64,000 bases of DNA from Mucilaginibacter glaciei (GCF_014773245.1 NZ_JACWMX010000008.1:62001-126000); one strand, 5' to 3'; positions 23,149-32,248 are shown, counted from the first letter of the stretch. Notes: generated by a model from the letters alone, not told the origin. Numbers and translations are program-made.

Positions 23149-23522
23149 TTCTTTTTGTTTTTTAGTTTGTTGAGCAGCTCGGTCAGTTCGTCCAGTTCCT
23201 TTAGGCCCAGGTCCTTATCATCTGCAATGAACGATACCAGGCTTTTGTAAGAGTTATCAAAGTAATTGTTCATAAGCTTATCAAAAGTGAACTTCTTGTA
23301 GGCATCCTCGCTAACCAGCGGGAAGTACACGTGTGAGTTACCGTAGGCTTTGTGGTCGATAAAGCCTTTGCCTTCCAGCACCCGTACCACGGTCGATACC
23401 GTGTTGTAGGCGGGTTTTGGGTCAGGAATCTTGTCCAGGATATCCTTAACAATGGCTTCGTTCAATTGCCACAGTATCTGCATGATCTGCTCTTCGGCTT
23501 TGGTGAGTTCTTTAAGTGTCAT
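23145..23522 (-). CDS. BlaI/MecI/CopY-family transcriptional repressor
   Basis: The 125-aa winged-helix protein shows the family pattern LTKAEEQIMQILWQLNEA, a recognition-helix region with PAYNTVSTVVRVLEGKGFI, and a wing HKAYGNSHVYFPLVS, with a C-terminal dimerisation part. Repressors of this type are inactivated by cleavage by the partner M56 protease. The gene overlaps the M56 gene by 4 nt and is preceded by three identical 16-bp palindromes, so it very probably represses its own operon. The target is not necessarily beta-lactam resistance: no beta-lactamase gene is present here. Confidence 0.93.
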   Translation of the reverse strand: MTLKELTKAEEQIMQILWQLNEAIVKDILDKIPDPKPAYNTVSTVVRVLEGKGFIDHKAYGNSHVYFPLVSEDAYKKFTFDKLMNNYFDNSYKSLVSFIADDKDLGLKELDELTELLNKLKNKKK

Positions 23523-23526
23523 AGCA

Positions 23527-23590
23527 AACTATTTTTATAGTTAGACTAGGGTAGAACTATTTTTATAGTTTGCAAACTATTTTTATAGTT
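23527..23590 (-). promoter_or_regulatory. Three BlaI-type operators upstream of blaI
   Basis: The 16-bp palindrome AACTATTTTTATAGTT occurs perfectly at 23527-23542, 23555-23570 and 23575-23590. The first begins 4 nt from the blaI start codon. On the minus strand the third copy ends in ATAGTTTG, a near match to the -7 consensus with a TTTG 24 nt further upstream, so bound repressor would cover the likely promoter and start site. Confidence 0.75.
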
Positions 23591-23689
23591 TTTTTATTTT
23601 ACATCAAACTCTATCCAAAAAAGTGGGAGCTTTTTAAATAAAATGCTAATTATTTTAGGATTATTTTTTACTTTAGGGCACACAATATC

Positions 23690-24790
23690 ATGTCGTTACA
23701 ACACCAACTTGCATTAACTTTTGTTCATAAAATAGGGCCTGTGCTGGCAAAATCGATGATCAGTCATTTCGGTGGCGAAGAAGCGATCTTCCGGCAATCT
23801 AAGGCAGTATTGGCGCAGGCACGCGGACTTGGCGCTAAACGGCTGGAACTTGCCGATTTTGATGAGGCTTTGCGCAGGGCCGAAACAGAAATGCAATTCA
23901 TCGAAAAGAATAACATTGACGTTATTTACTATGCTGATGCCCGCTACCCCAAGCGCTTAAAAAATTGTAACGATTCGCCATTAGTGCTTTACGCTAAAGG
24001 GAACGCTAACCTAAACATGCACCGCGTTATTAGCATTGTAGGTACCCGCAATGCTACAGATTACGGACGAAACCTATGTAAGCAGCTGGTAGAGGAACTG
24101 CAGGAATATAATATACTGATAGTTAGCGGGCTGGCTTTAGGGATTGATACCGCCGCCCATCGCGAAAGTTTGCAAATGAACGTGCCTACTTTAGGTGTTT
24201 TAGGCCATGGTTACGATAAAATGTACCCGAGCCAAAACCGGGGTTTAGCACAAAAGATGCTGGAGAATGGCGGTTTGCTTACCGAATACCCATCCGGCAC
24301 TGTTCCTAACCGCGAAAACTTTCCGGCCCGTAACCGGATTGTAGCCGGCATGGCTGATGCTACCGTGGTGGTTGAGGCCGGTTTGAAGGGTGGTGCTTTG
24401 ATCACTGCAGAAATTGCTAACTCTTATAATCGGGATGTATTCGCATTCCCGGGCAGGTTGGGCGATGATTACTCGGAAGGGTGTAACTTCCTGATCCGTA
24501 ATAATAAAGCTTCATTGCTTACCTGCGTAGCAGATCTGGCCTACAGCATGGGATGGGAAAAGAATAGTGATATGAAGGCCGCGCCTGAGCAATTGATGTT
24601 GCCAATAGACCTCTCGGCGCCCGAGAAAGCTATTTATGATATCATTCAGCAGCACAAAGCTCCTCTGGCTATTGATGACCTTTCGATAAAGGCGAATATG
24701 CCGGTTAGTCAGTTAGCGATGACCTTATTGGATATGGAGTTACAGGGTTTTATCCGGTCGTTGCCGGGTAAGGCGTATTGTATCAGTTAG
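23690..24790 (+). CDS. dprA: DNA-processing protein DprA
   Basis: DprA protects incoming single-stranded DNA and loads RecA during natural transformation. The 366-aa product has N-terminal helix-hairpin-helix-like helices, the Rossmann-like core with ISIVGTRNATDYG, VSGLALGIDTAAHRE, LGHGYDKMYPSQN, FPARNRIVAGMADATVVVEA and GGALITAEIAN, and a C-terminal winged-helix DML1-like domain (from about residue 300). It is a single gene, ending in a 4-nt convergent overlap with sixA. Its presence fits, but does not prove, natural competence. Confidence 0.95.
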   Translation: MSLQHQLALTFVHKIGPVLAKSMISHFGGEEAIFRQSKAVLAQARGLGAKRLELADFDEALRRAETEMQFIEKNNIDVIYYADARYPKRLKNCNDSPLVLYAKGNANLNMHRVISIVGTRNATDYGRNLCKQLVEELQEYNILIVSGLALGIDTAAHRESLQMNVPTLGVLGHGYDKMYPSQNRGLAQKMLENGGLLTEYPSGTVPNRENFPARNRIVAGMADATVVVEAGLKGGALITAEIANSYNRDVFAFPGRLGDDYSEGCNFLIRNNKASLLTCVADLAYSMGWEKNSDMKAAPEQLMLPIDLSAPEKAIYDIIQQHKAPLAIDDLSIKANMPVSQLAMTLLDMELQGFIRSLPGKAYCIS

Positions 24791-25266
24791 CTGTTTTCGG
24801 GCGTGGAGTACCAGTCCAGGTCGCCGGTGTTGGCGCTGATGGTTTCCCACTCGTCAAACTCAAAGCTTATAGATGCGACGGTACAGGTGGGTACATCACG
24901 CATTTGCCCGGTAAGTAAAAGGAGCAGGTTGCTGATATCGGGGTTGTGACCAACCAGGGCAATATTGTCAAACCCGTCCGGGAATTTATTGATAATACGC
25001 AGTAGCTTTTGTTCGTTACCCTCATAAATAGCTGCGTTAGTCTTCGGTTTATCCAAGCCGAAAGTATCAGCGAAGATGGTGGCTGTAGTAAGCGCCCTTG
25101 CTGCTTCGCTACTGATGATCAGCTGCGGTACATGCCCCGTTTCCTTTACGGTAACAGCCATTTGTTTGGCTTCATCTAATCCTTTAGCACTTAAATGGCG
25201 GTAAAAATCGCCCTTTACAGATTCATGCAGGGCATTGGCGTGGCGTACAAGTAAAAGCGTTTTCAT
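24787..25266 (-). CDS. SixA-type histidine phosphatase
   Basis: The 159-aa product has the histidine-phosphatase signature LLLVRHANA at its N-terminus and a second catalytic histidine in LVGHNPD, in the compact size of the SixA branch, which removes phosphate from histidine of HPt domains. An HPt protein gene is present at 32.2 kb, but no direct link is shown. It follows the LPS heptose genes on the same strand with a 16-nt gap and converges on dprA. Confidence 0.88.
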   Translation of the reverse strand: MKTLLLVRHANALHESVKGDFYRHLSAKGLDEAKQMAVTVKETGHVPQLIISSEAARALTTATIFADTFGLDKPKTNAAIYEGNEQKLLRIINKFPDGFDNIALVGHNPDISNLLLLLTGQMRDVPTCTVASISFEFDEWETISANTGDLDWYSTPENS

Positions 25267-25282
25267 AATTGAATAAGGTAAA

Positions 25283-26254
25283 TCAGGCGCGATTGTTTAC
25301 AAATTCTGTTATCGGCCCCTCGGGAATTTCTTTCATACACTTAAAATGCCCCAGCGGGCACTTTTCCAACCCGAATTTTGAGCAGGGGCGGCAGCTCAGG
25401 TCAATCCCGGCAACAAAAACATCTTTTGCCATATAGGGTTGTACGCCCAATAATTCGGGCACGGTGCCTCCCCAAACAGATACGATGGGCTTCTTAAAAG
25501 CTTCGGCAATGTGGGTAAGCCCGGTATCAAAACCAATAATGGTTTGCGCTTTCGACACCAAAAACACCGACTCATCCAGCGAAGTTTTACCGCAGGCGTT
25601 AAAGATAGTTAGGCCGATAGCCGCCGCAATTTGATCGCCATTTGCTTTCACATCATCGCCACCCAGCAATACAACGGGCTGGTTAATTTCCTTGCAAATG
25701 CTAATGATTTTTTCATTAGGCATGCGCTTGGTAAAGTGGGTTGCCCCTATTACAAATGCTACAAAGCCGCTTTGGTGGGTGGTGGGGAGCAGGCTGGCCA
25801 GCTGATGATTGGCCTTGATATAGTAATCTATCGGTTGGCCATCGTTCGTAACGCCTAAAAACTTAACCGTTTCCATATAGCGATCGACCAAATGAGTAGG
25901 GGGCACCAGTTTTAAATGGAACTTTAAACTAAGCCATTTACGGATAGTTTGCTTTTTATAGGTGGACGATTCAATGCCTGTGCGTAATTTTATTAGGGTA
26001 GTGCGCAGGTTATTATGCAGATCGATTAGGTAATCGTAACCTTCCGCTTTGATTTCTGCAATCGTTTCTGCCAGTGTAGGTTTTAACAGCAGCAGTTTGT
26101 CAACGTAAGGGTTATTATCGTAAATGTATTTGAATGCAGGCTTGGTTATAAAATGTATTTCGGCATCAAGCAACTGCTTTTTAAGGCAACGTACAACGGG
26201 CGTTGTATAAATAATATCACCCATCGAACTGAAGCGGATAACCAGGATCTTCAA
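25283..26254 (-). CDS. Glycosyltransferase family 9 (ADP-heptose:LPS heptosyltransferase type)
   Basis: The 323-aa GT-B fold protein begins KILVIRFSSMGDIIYTTP, the hallmark of heptosyltransferases, and has the nucleotide-binding region FDTGLTHIAEAFKKPIVSVWG followed by a Cys-rich C-terminus (SCRPCSKFGLEKCPLGHFKC) usual in this group. It would add heptose to the LPS core at the inner membrane. Upstream on the same strand lie genes for two ADP-heptose synthesis steps, which supports the substrate. Confidence 0.9.
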   Translation of the reverse strand: MKILVIRFSSMGDIIYTTPVVRCLKKQLLDAEIHFITKPAFKYIYDNNPYVDKLLLLKPTLAETIAEIKAEGYDYLIDLHNNLRTTLIKLRTGIESSTYKKQTIRKWLSLKFHLKLVPPTHLVDRYMETVKFLGVTNDGQPIDYYIKANHQLASLLPTTHQSGFVAFVIGATHFTKRMPNEKIISICKEINQPVVLLGGDDVKANGDQIAAAIGLTIFNACGKTSLDESVFLVSKAQTIIGFDTGLTHIAEAFKKPIVSVWGGTVPELLGVQPYMAKDVFVAGIDLSCRPCSKFGLEKCPLGHFKCMKEIPEGPITEFVNNRA

Positions 26255-26257
26255 AAT

Positions 26258-26297
26258 AATTAGTGAATTAGTGAGTTGGTGAATTAGTGAGTTAACC
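26258..26297. repeat. 8-nt-period tandem repeat between GT9 and heptose adenylyltransferase genes
   Basis: Five successive 8-mers AATTAGTG, AATTAGTG, AGTTGGTG, AATTAGTG, AGTTAACC lie in the 58-nt gap of a same-strand operon, just upstream of the GT9 start codon. The period matches that of the arrays at 13005 and 52613, but the unit differs. Confidence 0.7.
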
Positions 26298-26312
26298 TTT
26301 GGCCCTTTACTT

Positions 26313-26825
26313 TTAACCTTCTTTTCTCTGTGCTTTGATCTTATTGATAATATTGGTTGAAGAGTGCCCTTCTACTAATGTTATGGTCTTCACCTCACCG
26401 CCGTTGGCTAAAACTTCTTTGGCTCCTGCTATATTTTCTACGGTATAATCAGCACCTTTTACCAACACATCGGGCAACACAGCAGTAATTAAATTCAGGG
26501 GAGTATCTTCTTCAAACACAACTACTGCATCTATAAAAAACATCGCGGCAAGCAGTGCCGCGCGGTTGGCCTGGTCATTTACCGGGCGGTTAGGTCCTTT
26601 CAATCGTTTTACAGATGAATCTGCATTTAAGCCGATGATCAGTTTATCACCTAATTCAGCCGCATTAGCCATGTAGGTGATGTGCCCCAAGTGTAACAAG
26701 TCAAACACGCCATTGGTAAACACTATTTTTTTACCCTCGTTTTTCCAGTCGCTTACTTTTGCAAGCAACGTGGGCAGGTCGGTAATTTTACTTAAAAGTG
26801 TTTGCTCCAGTTGGCTTTGCATCAA
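26313..26825 (-). CDS. D-glycero-beta-D-manno-heptose 1-phosphate adenylyltransferase
   Basis: This enzyme activates heptose-1-phosphate with ATP to ADP-heptose, the step performed by the C-terminal half of HldE in E. coli. The 170-aa product is that domain alone, with the nucleotidyltransferase motif FTNGVFDLLHLGH, then the GLNADSSVKRLKGPNRPV segment and VLVKGADYT. The kinase half (HldA/HldE-N) is not in the window. It lies 7 nt downstream of the sedoheptulose-7-phosphate isomerase gene and upstream of the GT9 gene. Confidence 0.93.
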   Translation of the reverse strand: MMQSQLEQTLLSKITDLPTLLAKVSDWKNEGKKIVFTNGVFDLLHLGHITYMANAAELGDKLIIGLNADSSVKRLKGPNRPVNDQANRAALLAAMFFIDAVVVFEEDTPLNLITAVLPDVLVKGADYTVENIAGAKEVLANGGEVKTITLVEGHSSTNIINKIKAQRKEG

Positions 26826-26832
26826 TTGATTA

Positions 26833-27387
26833 TTAAAATAAGTCGTCTACCGCCTTGCAAAGTATATGCCCAATCAGGATATGCATTTCCTGTATGCGCG
26901 CGGTAACATCAGAAGGGATAACGATATTCAGATGGCAAAGGCCGTTCATTTTGCCGCCATCGCGGCCACTTAAACCTAAGGTTTTGCAACCGATAACAGT
27001 TGCCGCTTCAAATGCATTTAATATACCCTGGCTGTTGCCGCTTGTAGAAATACCGATGAACAAGTCGCCGGGACGGGCCAAAGCCTCCACCTGGCGGGCA
27101 AATACGTGGTTATAGCCGTAATCATTCGCAATGGCCGTCAATGCAGATGTATCAACAGTTAACGCTATGCCCGGCAACGCTTTACGATCCTTTACAAAAC
27201 GGCCGCTTAATTCGGCTGCGATGTGCTGTGCATCGGCAGCACTGCCGCCATTCCCCGCAGTAAGTACTTTGTTACCGCTGTTTATGGTGTCGGTAATCAA
27301 TTTGCATGCCGCTTCTATATCGGCACCAAGTGTATCAATTACTTTTTGTATTAATTCCTGGTGTGCCTTTAATTCTTCAGTAACCAT
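26833..27387 (-). CDS. gmhA: D-sedoheptulose 7-phosphate isomerase (SIS domain)
   Basis: GmhA converts sedoheptulose-7-phosphate to D-glycero-D-manno-heptose-7-phosphate, the first step of ADP-heptose synthesis. The 184-aa SIS-domain protein shows VLTAGNGGSAADAQHIAAEL, then LTVDTSALTAIANDYGY, the FIGISTSGNSQGILNAFEAA phosphosugar loop, and a C-terminal IQEMHILIGHILC with metal/active-site residues. It heads the run gmhA, adenylyltransferase, GT9, sixA and follows polX by 13 nt. Confidence 0.93.
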   Translation of the reverse strand: MVTEELKAHQELIQKVIDTLGADIEAACKLITDTINSGNKVLTAGNGGSAADAQHIAAELSGRFVKDRKALPGIALTVDTSALTAIANDYGYNHVFARQVEALARPGDLFIGISTSGNSQGILNAFEAATVIGCKTLGLSGRDGGKMNGLCHLNIVIPSDVTARIQEMHILIGHILCKAVDDLF

Positions 27388-27400
27388 TAACCTTTTTGGT

Positions 27401-29086
27401 TTAAGCCTTCACTTTAGGCTTTTTAAATTCAAATACCTTTTTAATTTCATCCAAAGATAGCGCATTTAAGCACATTTCTTTATAAAGGCCGCCTTTACGC
27501 CCGGCAAGCACGCCAAACTTCATATCATGAAAGCCGCTTATCCGGTGGGCATCGGGGTTGATAGATAGTTTGACCCCTTTGCTTAGTGCATACGATTGCC
27601 AGCGCCAGTCCAGATCTAAACGTACCGGGTTAGCGTTTATTTCGATAACCACGTTATTGGCGGCACAGGCATCTATTACCTTTACGTAGTCAATATCGTA
27701 TCCTTTGCGGCTTAATAATAACCTGCCGGTAGGATGGCCTAATATGGTAGTGTAAGGGTTTTCGATAGCTTTTATCAACCGCTCGGTAGCTTTGGCTTCG
27801 CTCATTTTAAGATTAGAGTGCACAGAGGCAACAATAAAATCAAAACGCTGCAGAATCTCTTCCGGATAATCCAGCGAGCCGTCATTTAAAATATCCGACT
27901 CGATACCTTTAAAGATATGAAACCCACTCAGCTTTTTATTCAGGTGGTCAATCTCCTCCTGTTGTTGTAATACGCGTTCGATACTCAAACCCTTTGCGTA
28001 AAATGCGCTTTTGCTATGGTCGCACATGCCCAGGTATTCCAGTTTCAGTACATCGCGACAGTATAGGGCCATTTCTTCGAGCGTGTTTACGCCGTCACTC
28101 CATGTACTGTGGTTGTGCAACGTTCCTTTCAGATCGTTTAAAACGATCAGGGTTGGGAGCGTATTGCTTTCGGCCTGTTCCATAAAGTTCTGGCCTTCAC
28201 GTAATTCAGATGGCATCCATTGCAGGCCTGCCTTGTGGTATATCAATTCCTCGCTTTCAGGTTGCTCTAATCCGCCGGTAATTCTATCCATCACCAACGC
28301 AACATGCTCATCGCTGCCGGTGTTGATGAAAAGTTCTTTATAATACTCTGATTTATCTACGCAGATGATATCTACCAATAATCCGTTACTTAGTTCGCCG
28401 CCAATATGGTCGCCGTTTAAGGTTACGTTTTTTAAGATCTGTGATTTTGCCAGTGCATCGTACGCTATTTGCTGGTTAAGGCTACCCACTACGATCACCA
28501 ATTCGCTGATGATCTCGCAACGCCTGCGCACCTCGCCAGCCACATGCTTTAATGCTTCCGGGAAGATGCCTTTAATCTCTTCTAACAACTGGTAAGCCTC
28601 AGCTTCTACCTGAGCGTATAAGAATTTGCCATTCCCGGCCATGCGGAATTCGATCACATTTTTGATCTCCTCCTGCGTTTTCAGGCCGAAGCCTTTGGCT
28701 TCGATCAGGCGGTTCTCATTACAGGCGTAGTAGAGTTCCCCTACATTTTCGATACCCAGGTCTTTCCAGATAATAGCCACCTTTTTAGCACCGATGCCCT
28801 TGATGCCCATCATTTCTACCACACCCTCCGGCGTTTGTGCAAGGATATCCTGCAACTCGGTCATGGTGCCGGTTTCCAGCAGTTCAGCTATTTTGGCCGC
28901 CAGGCTTTTGCCTATGCCATCAATTTTTTCCAGTTCTTCAACAGATTTACCGGCGATAGGGAAGGGCAGTTTATCTACCTTAAATGCAGCGTTTGCAATT
29001 GATTTGATCTTGAAAGGGTTTACCTCGTGCAATTCCATCAATTGCGACAGTAATCGAAGCGTACGCGCTATGGTTTTGTTTTCCAT
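27401..29086 (-). CDS. DNA polymerase X family protein with PHP domain (PolX)
   Basis: PolX proteins fill short gaps in base-excision repair. The 561-aa product has an N-terminal 8-kDa-type HhH region (KIDGIGKSLAAKI, GIKGIGAKK), a polymerase beta-like palm with degenerate residues, and a C-terminal PHP phosphoesterase domain with HNHSTWSDG, CDHSK, FDFIVASVHSN, HPTGRLL and INPDAH metal ligands. ATG 29086 (MENKTIARTL) is taken because the longer frame to 29278 overlaps the divergent gene and has no family match. In the palm the usual GSxRR motif reads GSLNQ, so polymerase activity may be reduced; the PHP exonuclease part looks intact. Confidence 0.9.
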   Translation of the reverse strand: MENKTIARTLRLLSQLMELHEVNPFKIKSIANAAFKVDKLPFPIAGKSVEELEKIDGIGKSLAAKIAELLETGTMTELQDILAQTPEGVVEMMGIKGIGAKKVAIIWKDLGIENVGELYYACNENRLIEAKGFGLKTQEEIKNVIEFRMAGNGKFLYAQVEAEAYQLLEEIKGIFPEALKHVAGEVRRRCEIISELVIVVGSLNQQIAYDALAKSQILKNVTLNGDHIGGELSNGLLVDIICVDKSEYYKELFINTGSDEHVALVMDRITGGLEQPESEELIYHKAGLQWMPSELREGQNFMEQAESNTLPTLIVLNDLKGTLHNHSTWSDGVNTLEEMALYCRDVLKLEYLGMCDHSKSAFYAKGLSIERVLQQQEEIDHLNKKLSGFHIFKGIESDILNDGSLDYPEEILQRFDFIVASVHSNLKMSEAKATERLIKAIENPYTTILGHPTGRLLLSRKGYDIDYVKVIDACAANNVVIEINANPVRLDLDWRWQSYALSKGVKLSINPDAHRISGFHDMKFGVLAGRKGGLYKEMCLNALSLDEIKKVFEFKKPKVKA

Positions 29087-29181
29087 AATTTGGTTTGGCC
29101 GTAAAAATACAAATTGAGGTTTGAATAATTTTTTAATTATAAAAGCCGAATACAGTATATTTATAACAATTGACTGGCAAA

Positions 29182-29823
29182 ATGTTAGATATCGACCAAA
29201 AAATATTCGACGAGAATTTATTGATAACAAAACAATATTGTGAGAAGCAATTACAGTTGCCTGTAAAAAATAACGCATCAGTGTTACGCTCTTTTAACCC
29301 GGAATATAATGGAAAGCCGCTTTTTTCTTTCGGCGTTGCAAGCCATAAACAGTATAGTTGGAATGAAACCGAATGGAGCATTGATCCGATTTTAGGTGGA
29401 AATGAGAATTTTTATGATGAACTTTTTAAAAAACAAAACGATTATAAGCGAACAGCTTTAAGCGAGAGCTTCAGCAATAAAGAAATATTAGGCAGGATAT
29501 TGGTTGCTGAAATAGATAAGACTGTAATAGATGGAGCTTCGGAATCATGTTCAGATGGCTTTTTTGATGTTAACGATTGCCCTCCAATTGACACATGGTT
29601 TTACCTATTTAAAGATAAGAATGGGCTTGTTTTATTTGCATGGATCCCCTTACAGTTTATCGAATTAACGCAAAAAGCAATTGATGTAAATCCGATTGAT
29701 TGCTTTAATTGGTTTGAAGGTGAGACTTATTTTTCGGAGCGAAATGCCGGTTATGAAAGAGCTTTAAATTATCGAAACGAAAATGCAGGGTGGTTTAAAA
29801 AATTAATTAAAAGGATTTTTTAG
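29182..29823 (+). CDS. Hypothetical protein, 213 aa
   Basis: I do not recognise this protein. It is soluble, rich in aromatic residues and acidic stretches, with a central pair of cysteines (SESCSDGFFDVNDCPP) and a basic C-terminus. It is AT-richer than its neighbours and stands alone on the plus strand between polX and sppA, which suggests a transferred or lineage-specific gene. General appearance is that of small immunity-like or DUF proteins, but no partner toxin is nearby. ATG 29182 is preferred over TTG 29170, which would add four residues. Confidence 0.7.
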   Translation: MLDIDQKIFDENLLITKQYCEKQLQLPVKNNASVLRSFNPEYNGKPLFSFGVASHKQYSWNETEWSIDPILGGNENFYDELFKKQNDYKRTALSESFSNKEILGRILVAEIDKTVIDGASESCSDGFFDVNDCPPIDTWFYLFKDKNGLVLFAWIPLQFIELTQKAIDVNPIDCFNWFEGETYFSERNAGYERALNYRNENAGWFKKLIKRIF

Positions 29824-29836
29824 CTTTTGTTAGCTA

Positions 29837-29866
29837 CAAAAAAAGCCACCCTAACAGGCAGCTTTT
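29837..29866 (-). terminator. Rho-independent terminator after sppA
   Basis: On the minus strand AAGCUGCC pairs with GGUGGCUU (two G-U pairs, 6-nt loop) and T7 follows. It lies 22 nt beyond the sppA stop. Confidence 0.75.
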
Positions 29867-29887
29867 CCATTCAATATCTTACGAAAC

Positions 29888-31660
29888 TTATTTGATCACC
29901 ACATCATAAGGCATACGGGCCTGCGGGGTACGCATCATTTGGGTTACGCCTTTTATCTGCTCGTAGTAGCGGTAATTTTCGCCCAGTTCAGCCTTTACAA
30001 AATGGGCCTTTACTTCGGTACTTAAGCCTTCGCCAAATTTGTTAAGGATGCTTTTTTGCTCGGGGTAGGTTACCAGTTTGTATTCTTTCAGGTTAGCTTT
30101 TTTAGCTGCCGATTTTACAGCATCGTTAATATTGCCCAATTTATCTACGAGGCCAATCTTTAACGCCTGGCTGCCCGTCCATACGCGGCCTTGTCCAATA
30201 CTGTTGATGTAGGCTTGTGTTTTGCCACGGCCGTCGGCTACTGCTTTGGTAAAGGCGTCATAACCGTGGTTAACGCTCTTTTGCAAAATAGCGCGCTCTT
30301 CAGGTGTTAACGGGCGACTCACATCTCCCAGGTCGGCAAATTTGCCGGTCTTTACACCATCAAAGGTGATACCCAGCTTATCGTTAAATAGTTTTTGCAG
30401 GTTAGGCAACACCGCGAAGATGCCGATAGAACCAGTAATGGTATTGGGCTCGGCGTAAATAGAATCGGCAGCACAGGCAATATAATAACCACCAGATGCA
30501 GCCACATCGCCCATAGAAACGATAACTGGTTTAACTTTTTTAGTGAGCATTACCTCGCGCCAGATCACATCTGATGCCAGCGAACTTCCTCCCGGCGAGT
30601 TTACGCGTAATACTACCGCTTTCACTTTATCATCAAGTCGCACTTTGCGGATCGCTTTTGAAATAGCTTCAGAGCCGATACTGTTATCGTCGCCGTCGCC
30701 ACCATTGATCTCGCCCGATGCATAAACTACAGCGATGCGGTTTTTTGTGGTGCCCGCTTCTTCATTGTCTTTTTTTGCGTCACTTTTCATATAATCGGCC
30801 AGTTCAACACTGTGCAGATCTTTTTTTTCAGTTATGCCGGTACGGGTCTTCAGATCGGCTAGTATCTCATCCTTGTATTTAAGGCCGTCTACCAGTTTGT
30901 ATTTTAAAGCGTCTTCCGGCTCCTGAATGGTGCCGTTGTTGGCTAAGTTGAATAACGAATCTTTGTTGATGTTACGGTTTTTGCTGATGCCGGTAAGGAA
31001 GTGATCATACATCGATCCTAAGTACGATGTTACCTGCAAACGGTTGGCATCGCTCATTTTGGTTAAAAAGTAAGGCTCGACCGCGCTTTTGTAGGTGCCT
31101 ACTTTGATGATCTGCGCTTCGATGCCTAATTTATCCAGCGCGCCTTTCAAAAAGGTGATCTCGGAAGCAAAGCCGCGAAACTCGAAAATCCCTTTCGGGT
31201 TAATGTAAACTTTATCGGCAACGGATGCCAGGTAATAAAATCCCTGTGTATAAATTTCAGAATAGGCTACCACAAATTTACCCGACTTTTTGAAGTCGAT
31301 AAGTCCATTACGGATCTCTTCGGTAGTGGCCTGGCCGCTCATCATGTAGCTTTCATCCAGGAAAATACCTTTTATATTATCGTCTTTTTTAGCTTTTTTG
31401 ATCGAAGCAAGGATGTCATTCAGGCCGATAGCTTTCTCGCCGTCGAGCCCTAAAAAACTTAAACCGGCAAAAGGGTTATTGGGTGTGCGCTCGTTAACGG
31501 GGTAAGCGATCTTGATATGTAGGATGGAGTTGGCGTCTACCTCAACAGCTTTATCGCTGCTGGCAACAGATATGATGCCTATGATCACAATTATGGGGAT
31601 AATGCTGGCTATGATGATACCAACAACGGTAGCGAATACAAATTTGAAGAATTGTTTCAT
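29888..31660 (-). CDS. sppA: Signal peptide peptidase SppA (67K type)
   Basis: SppA degrades signal peptides left in the membrane after secretion. The 590-aa product has one N-terminal TM helix and two tandem S49 peptidase domains; the catalytic serine lies in GDVAASGGYYIACAADSIYA in the second domain, and the general-base lysine is expected in the first (SVADKVYINPKG region). A TAAGTTTG -7-like box lies 26 nt upstream of the start. It is a single-gene unit closed by its own terminator and divergent from folK. Confidence 0.92.
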   Translation of the reverse strand: MKQFFKFVFATVVGIIIASIIPIIVIIGIISVASSDKAVEVDANSILHIKIAYPVNERTPNNPFAGLSFLGLDGEKAIGLNDILASIKKAKKDDNIKGIFLDESYMMSGQATTEEIRNGLIDFKKSGKFVVAYSEIYTQGFYYLASVADKVYINPKGIFEFRGFASEITFLKGALDKLGIEAQIIKVGTYKSAVEPYFLTKMSDANRLQVTSYLGSMYDHFLTGISKNRNINKDSLFNLANNGTIQEPEDALKYKLVDGLKYKDEILADLKTRTGITEKKDLHSVELADYMKSDAKKDNEEAGTTKNRIAVVYASGEINGGDGDDNSIGSEAISKAIRKVRLDDKVKAVVLRVNSPGGSSLASDVIWREVMLTKKVKPVIVSMGDVAASGGYYIACAADSIYAEPNTITGSIGIFAVLPNLQKLFNDKLGITFDGVKTGKFADLGDVSRPLTPEERAILQKSVNHGYDAFTKAVADGRGKTQAYINSIGQGRVWTGSQALKIGLVDKLGNINDAVKSAAKKANLKEYKLVTYPEQKSILNKFGEGLSTEVKAHFVKAELGENYRYYEQIKGVTQMMRTPQARMPYDVVIK

Positions 31661-31685
31661 TAACTATTATAAATCGTTATATATG

Positions 31686-31693
31686 CAAACTTA
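31686..31693 (-). promoter_or_regulatory. Candidate -7 box (TAAGTTTG) for sppA
   Basis: The minus strand matches TAnnTTTG 26 nt before the sppA ATG. No clear TTG -33 element was seen. Confidence 0.3.
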
Positions 31694-31746
31694 GTAATTA
31701 CGCACGGGATAATGTTAAGAGCCTCATTCATAATATTTGTTACAAC

Positions 31747-32226
31747 ATGATTGATGTTTTTTTATTGTTGGGTAGTAACCTTGGCAACCGTATTGAATAT
31801 CTTGAAAAGGCTGTTGAACTGATAGCGCGGGACGTAGCGCCCATAAGCAGATCATCGGCGTTATACGAAACGCAATCATGGGGTAAAACAGATGAACCCG
31901 ACTATCTTAACCAGGTTGTTGAATTGCAAACCGGGCTATCAGCGCAAGCCTTACTGCAAAAGGTTTTAGCAATTGAGATAGCGATAGGCCGCACGCGCCA
32001 CATCAAATGGGGCTCGCGGGTGATAGATATCGATATTTTGTTTTATGGCGATGCTGTTATTAACGAGCCGGGCCTGGTTGTACCGCACCCGGAACTGCAC
32101 AACCGCCGGTTTACTTTAGAGCCATTAGTGGAGTTGGTGCCGCATTTAATACACCCTTTGTTAAAAAAGAATATTTTGCAGTTAAAAAGCGAACTAAAAG
32201 ACGACTTGATTGTAAATAAATTATAA
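31747..32226 (+). CDS. folK: 2-amino-4-hydroxy-6-hydroxymethyldihydropteridine diphosphokinase
   Basis: FolK transfers pyrophosphate from ATP to the pterin precursor of folate. The 159-aa product has LLLGSNLGNR, YETQSWGKTDEPDYLNQVVE, RHIKWGSRVIDIDILFYGD (metal-binding Asp pair) and PHPELHNRRFTLEPL, the complete family signature. It is followed 22 nt later by the HPt gene on the same strand. The other folate-related genes (folA, thyA) lie 20 kb away. Confidence 0.95.
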   Translation: MIDVFLLLGSNLGNRIEYLEKAVELIARDVAPISRSSALYETQSWGKTDEPDYLNQVVELQTGLSAQALLQKVLAIEIAIGRTRHIKWGSRVIDIDILFYGDAVINEPGLVVPHPELHNRRFTLEPLVELVPHLIHPLLKKNILQLKSELKDDLIVNKL

Positions 32227-32248
32227 TTTTGAATTATAAACCCTTACG

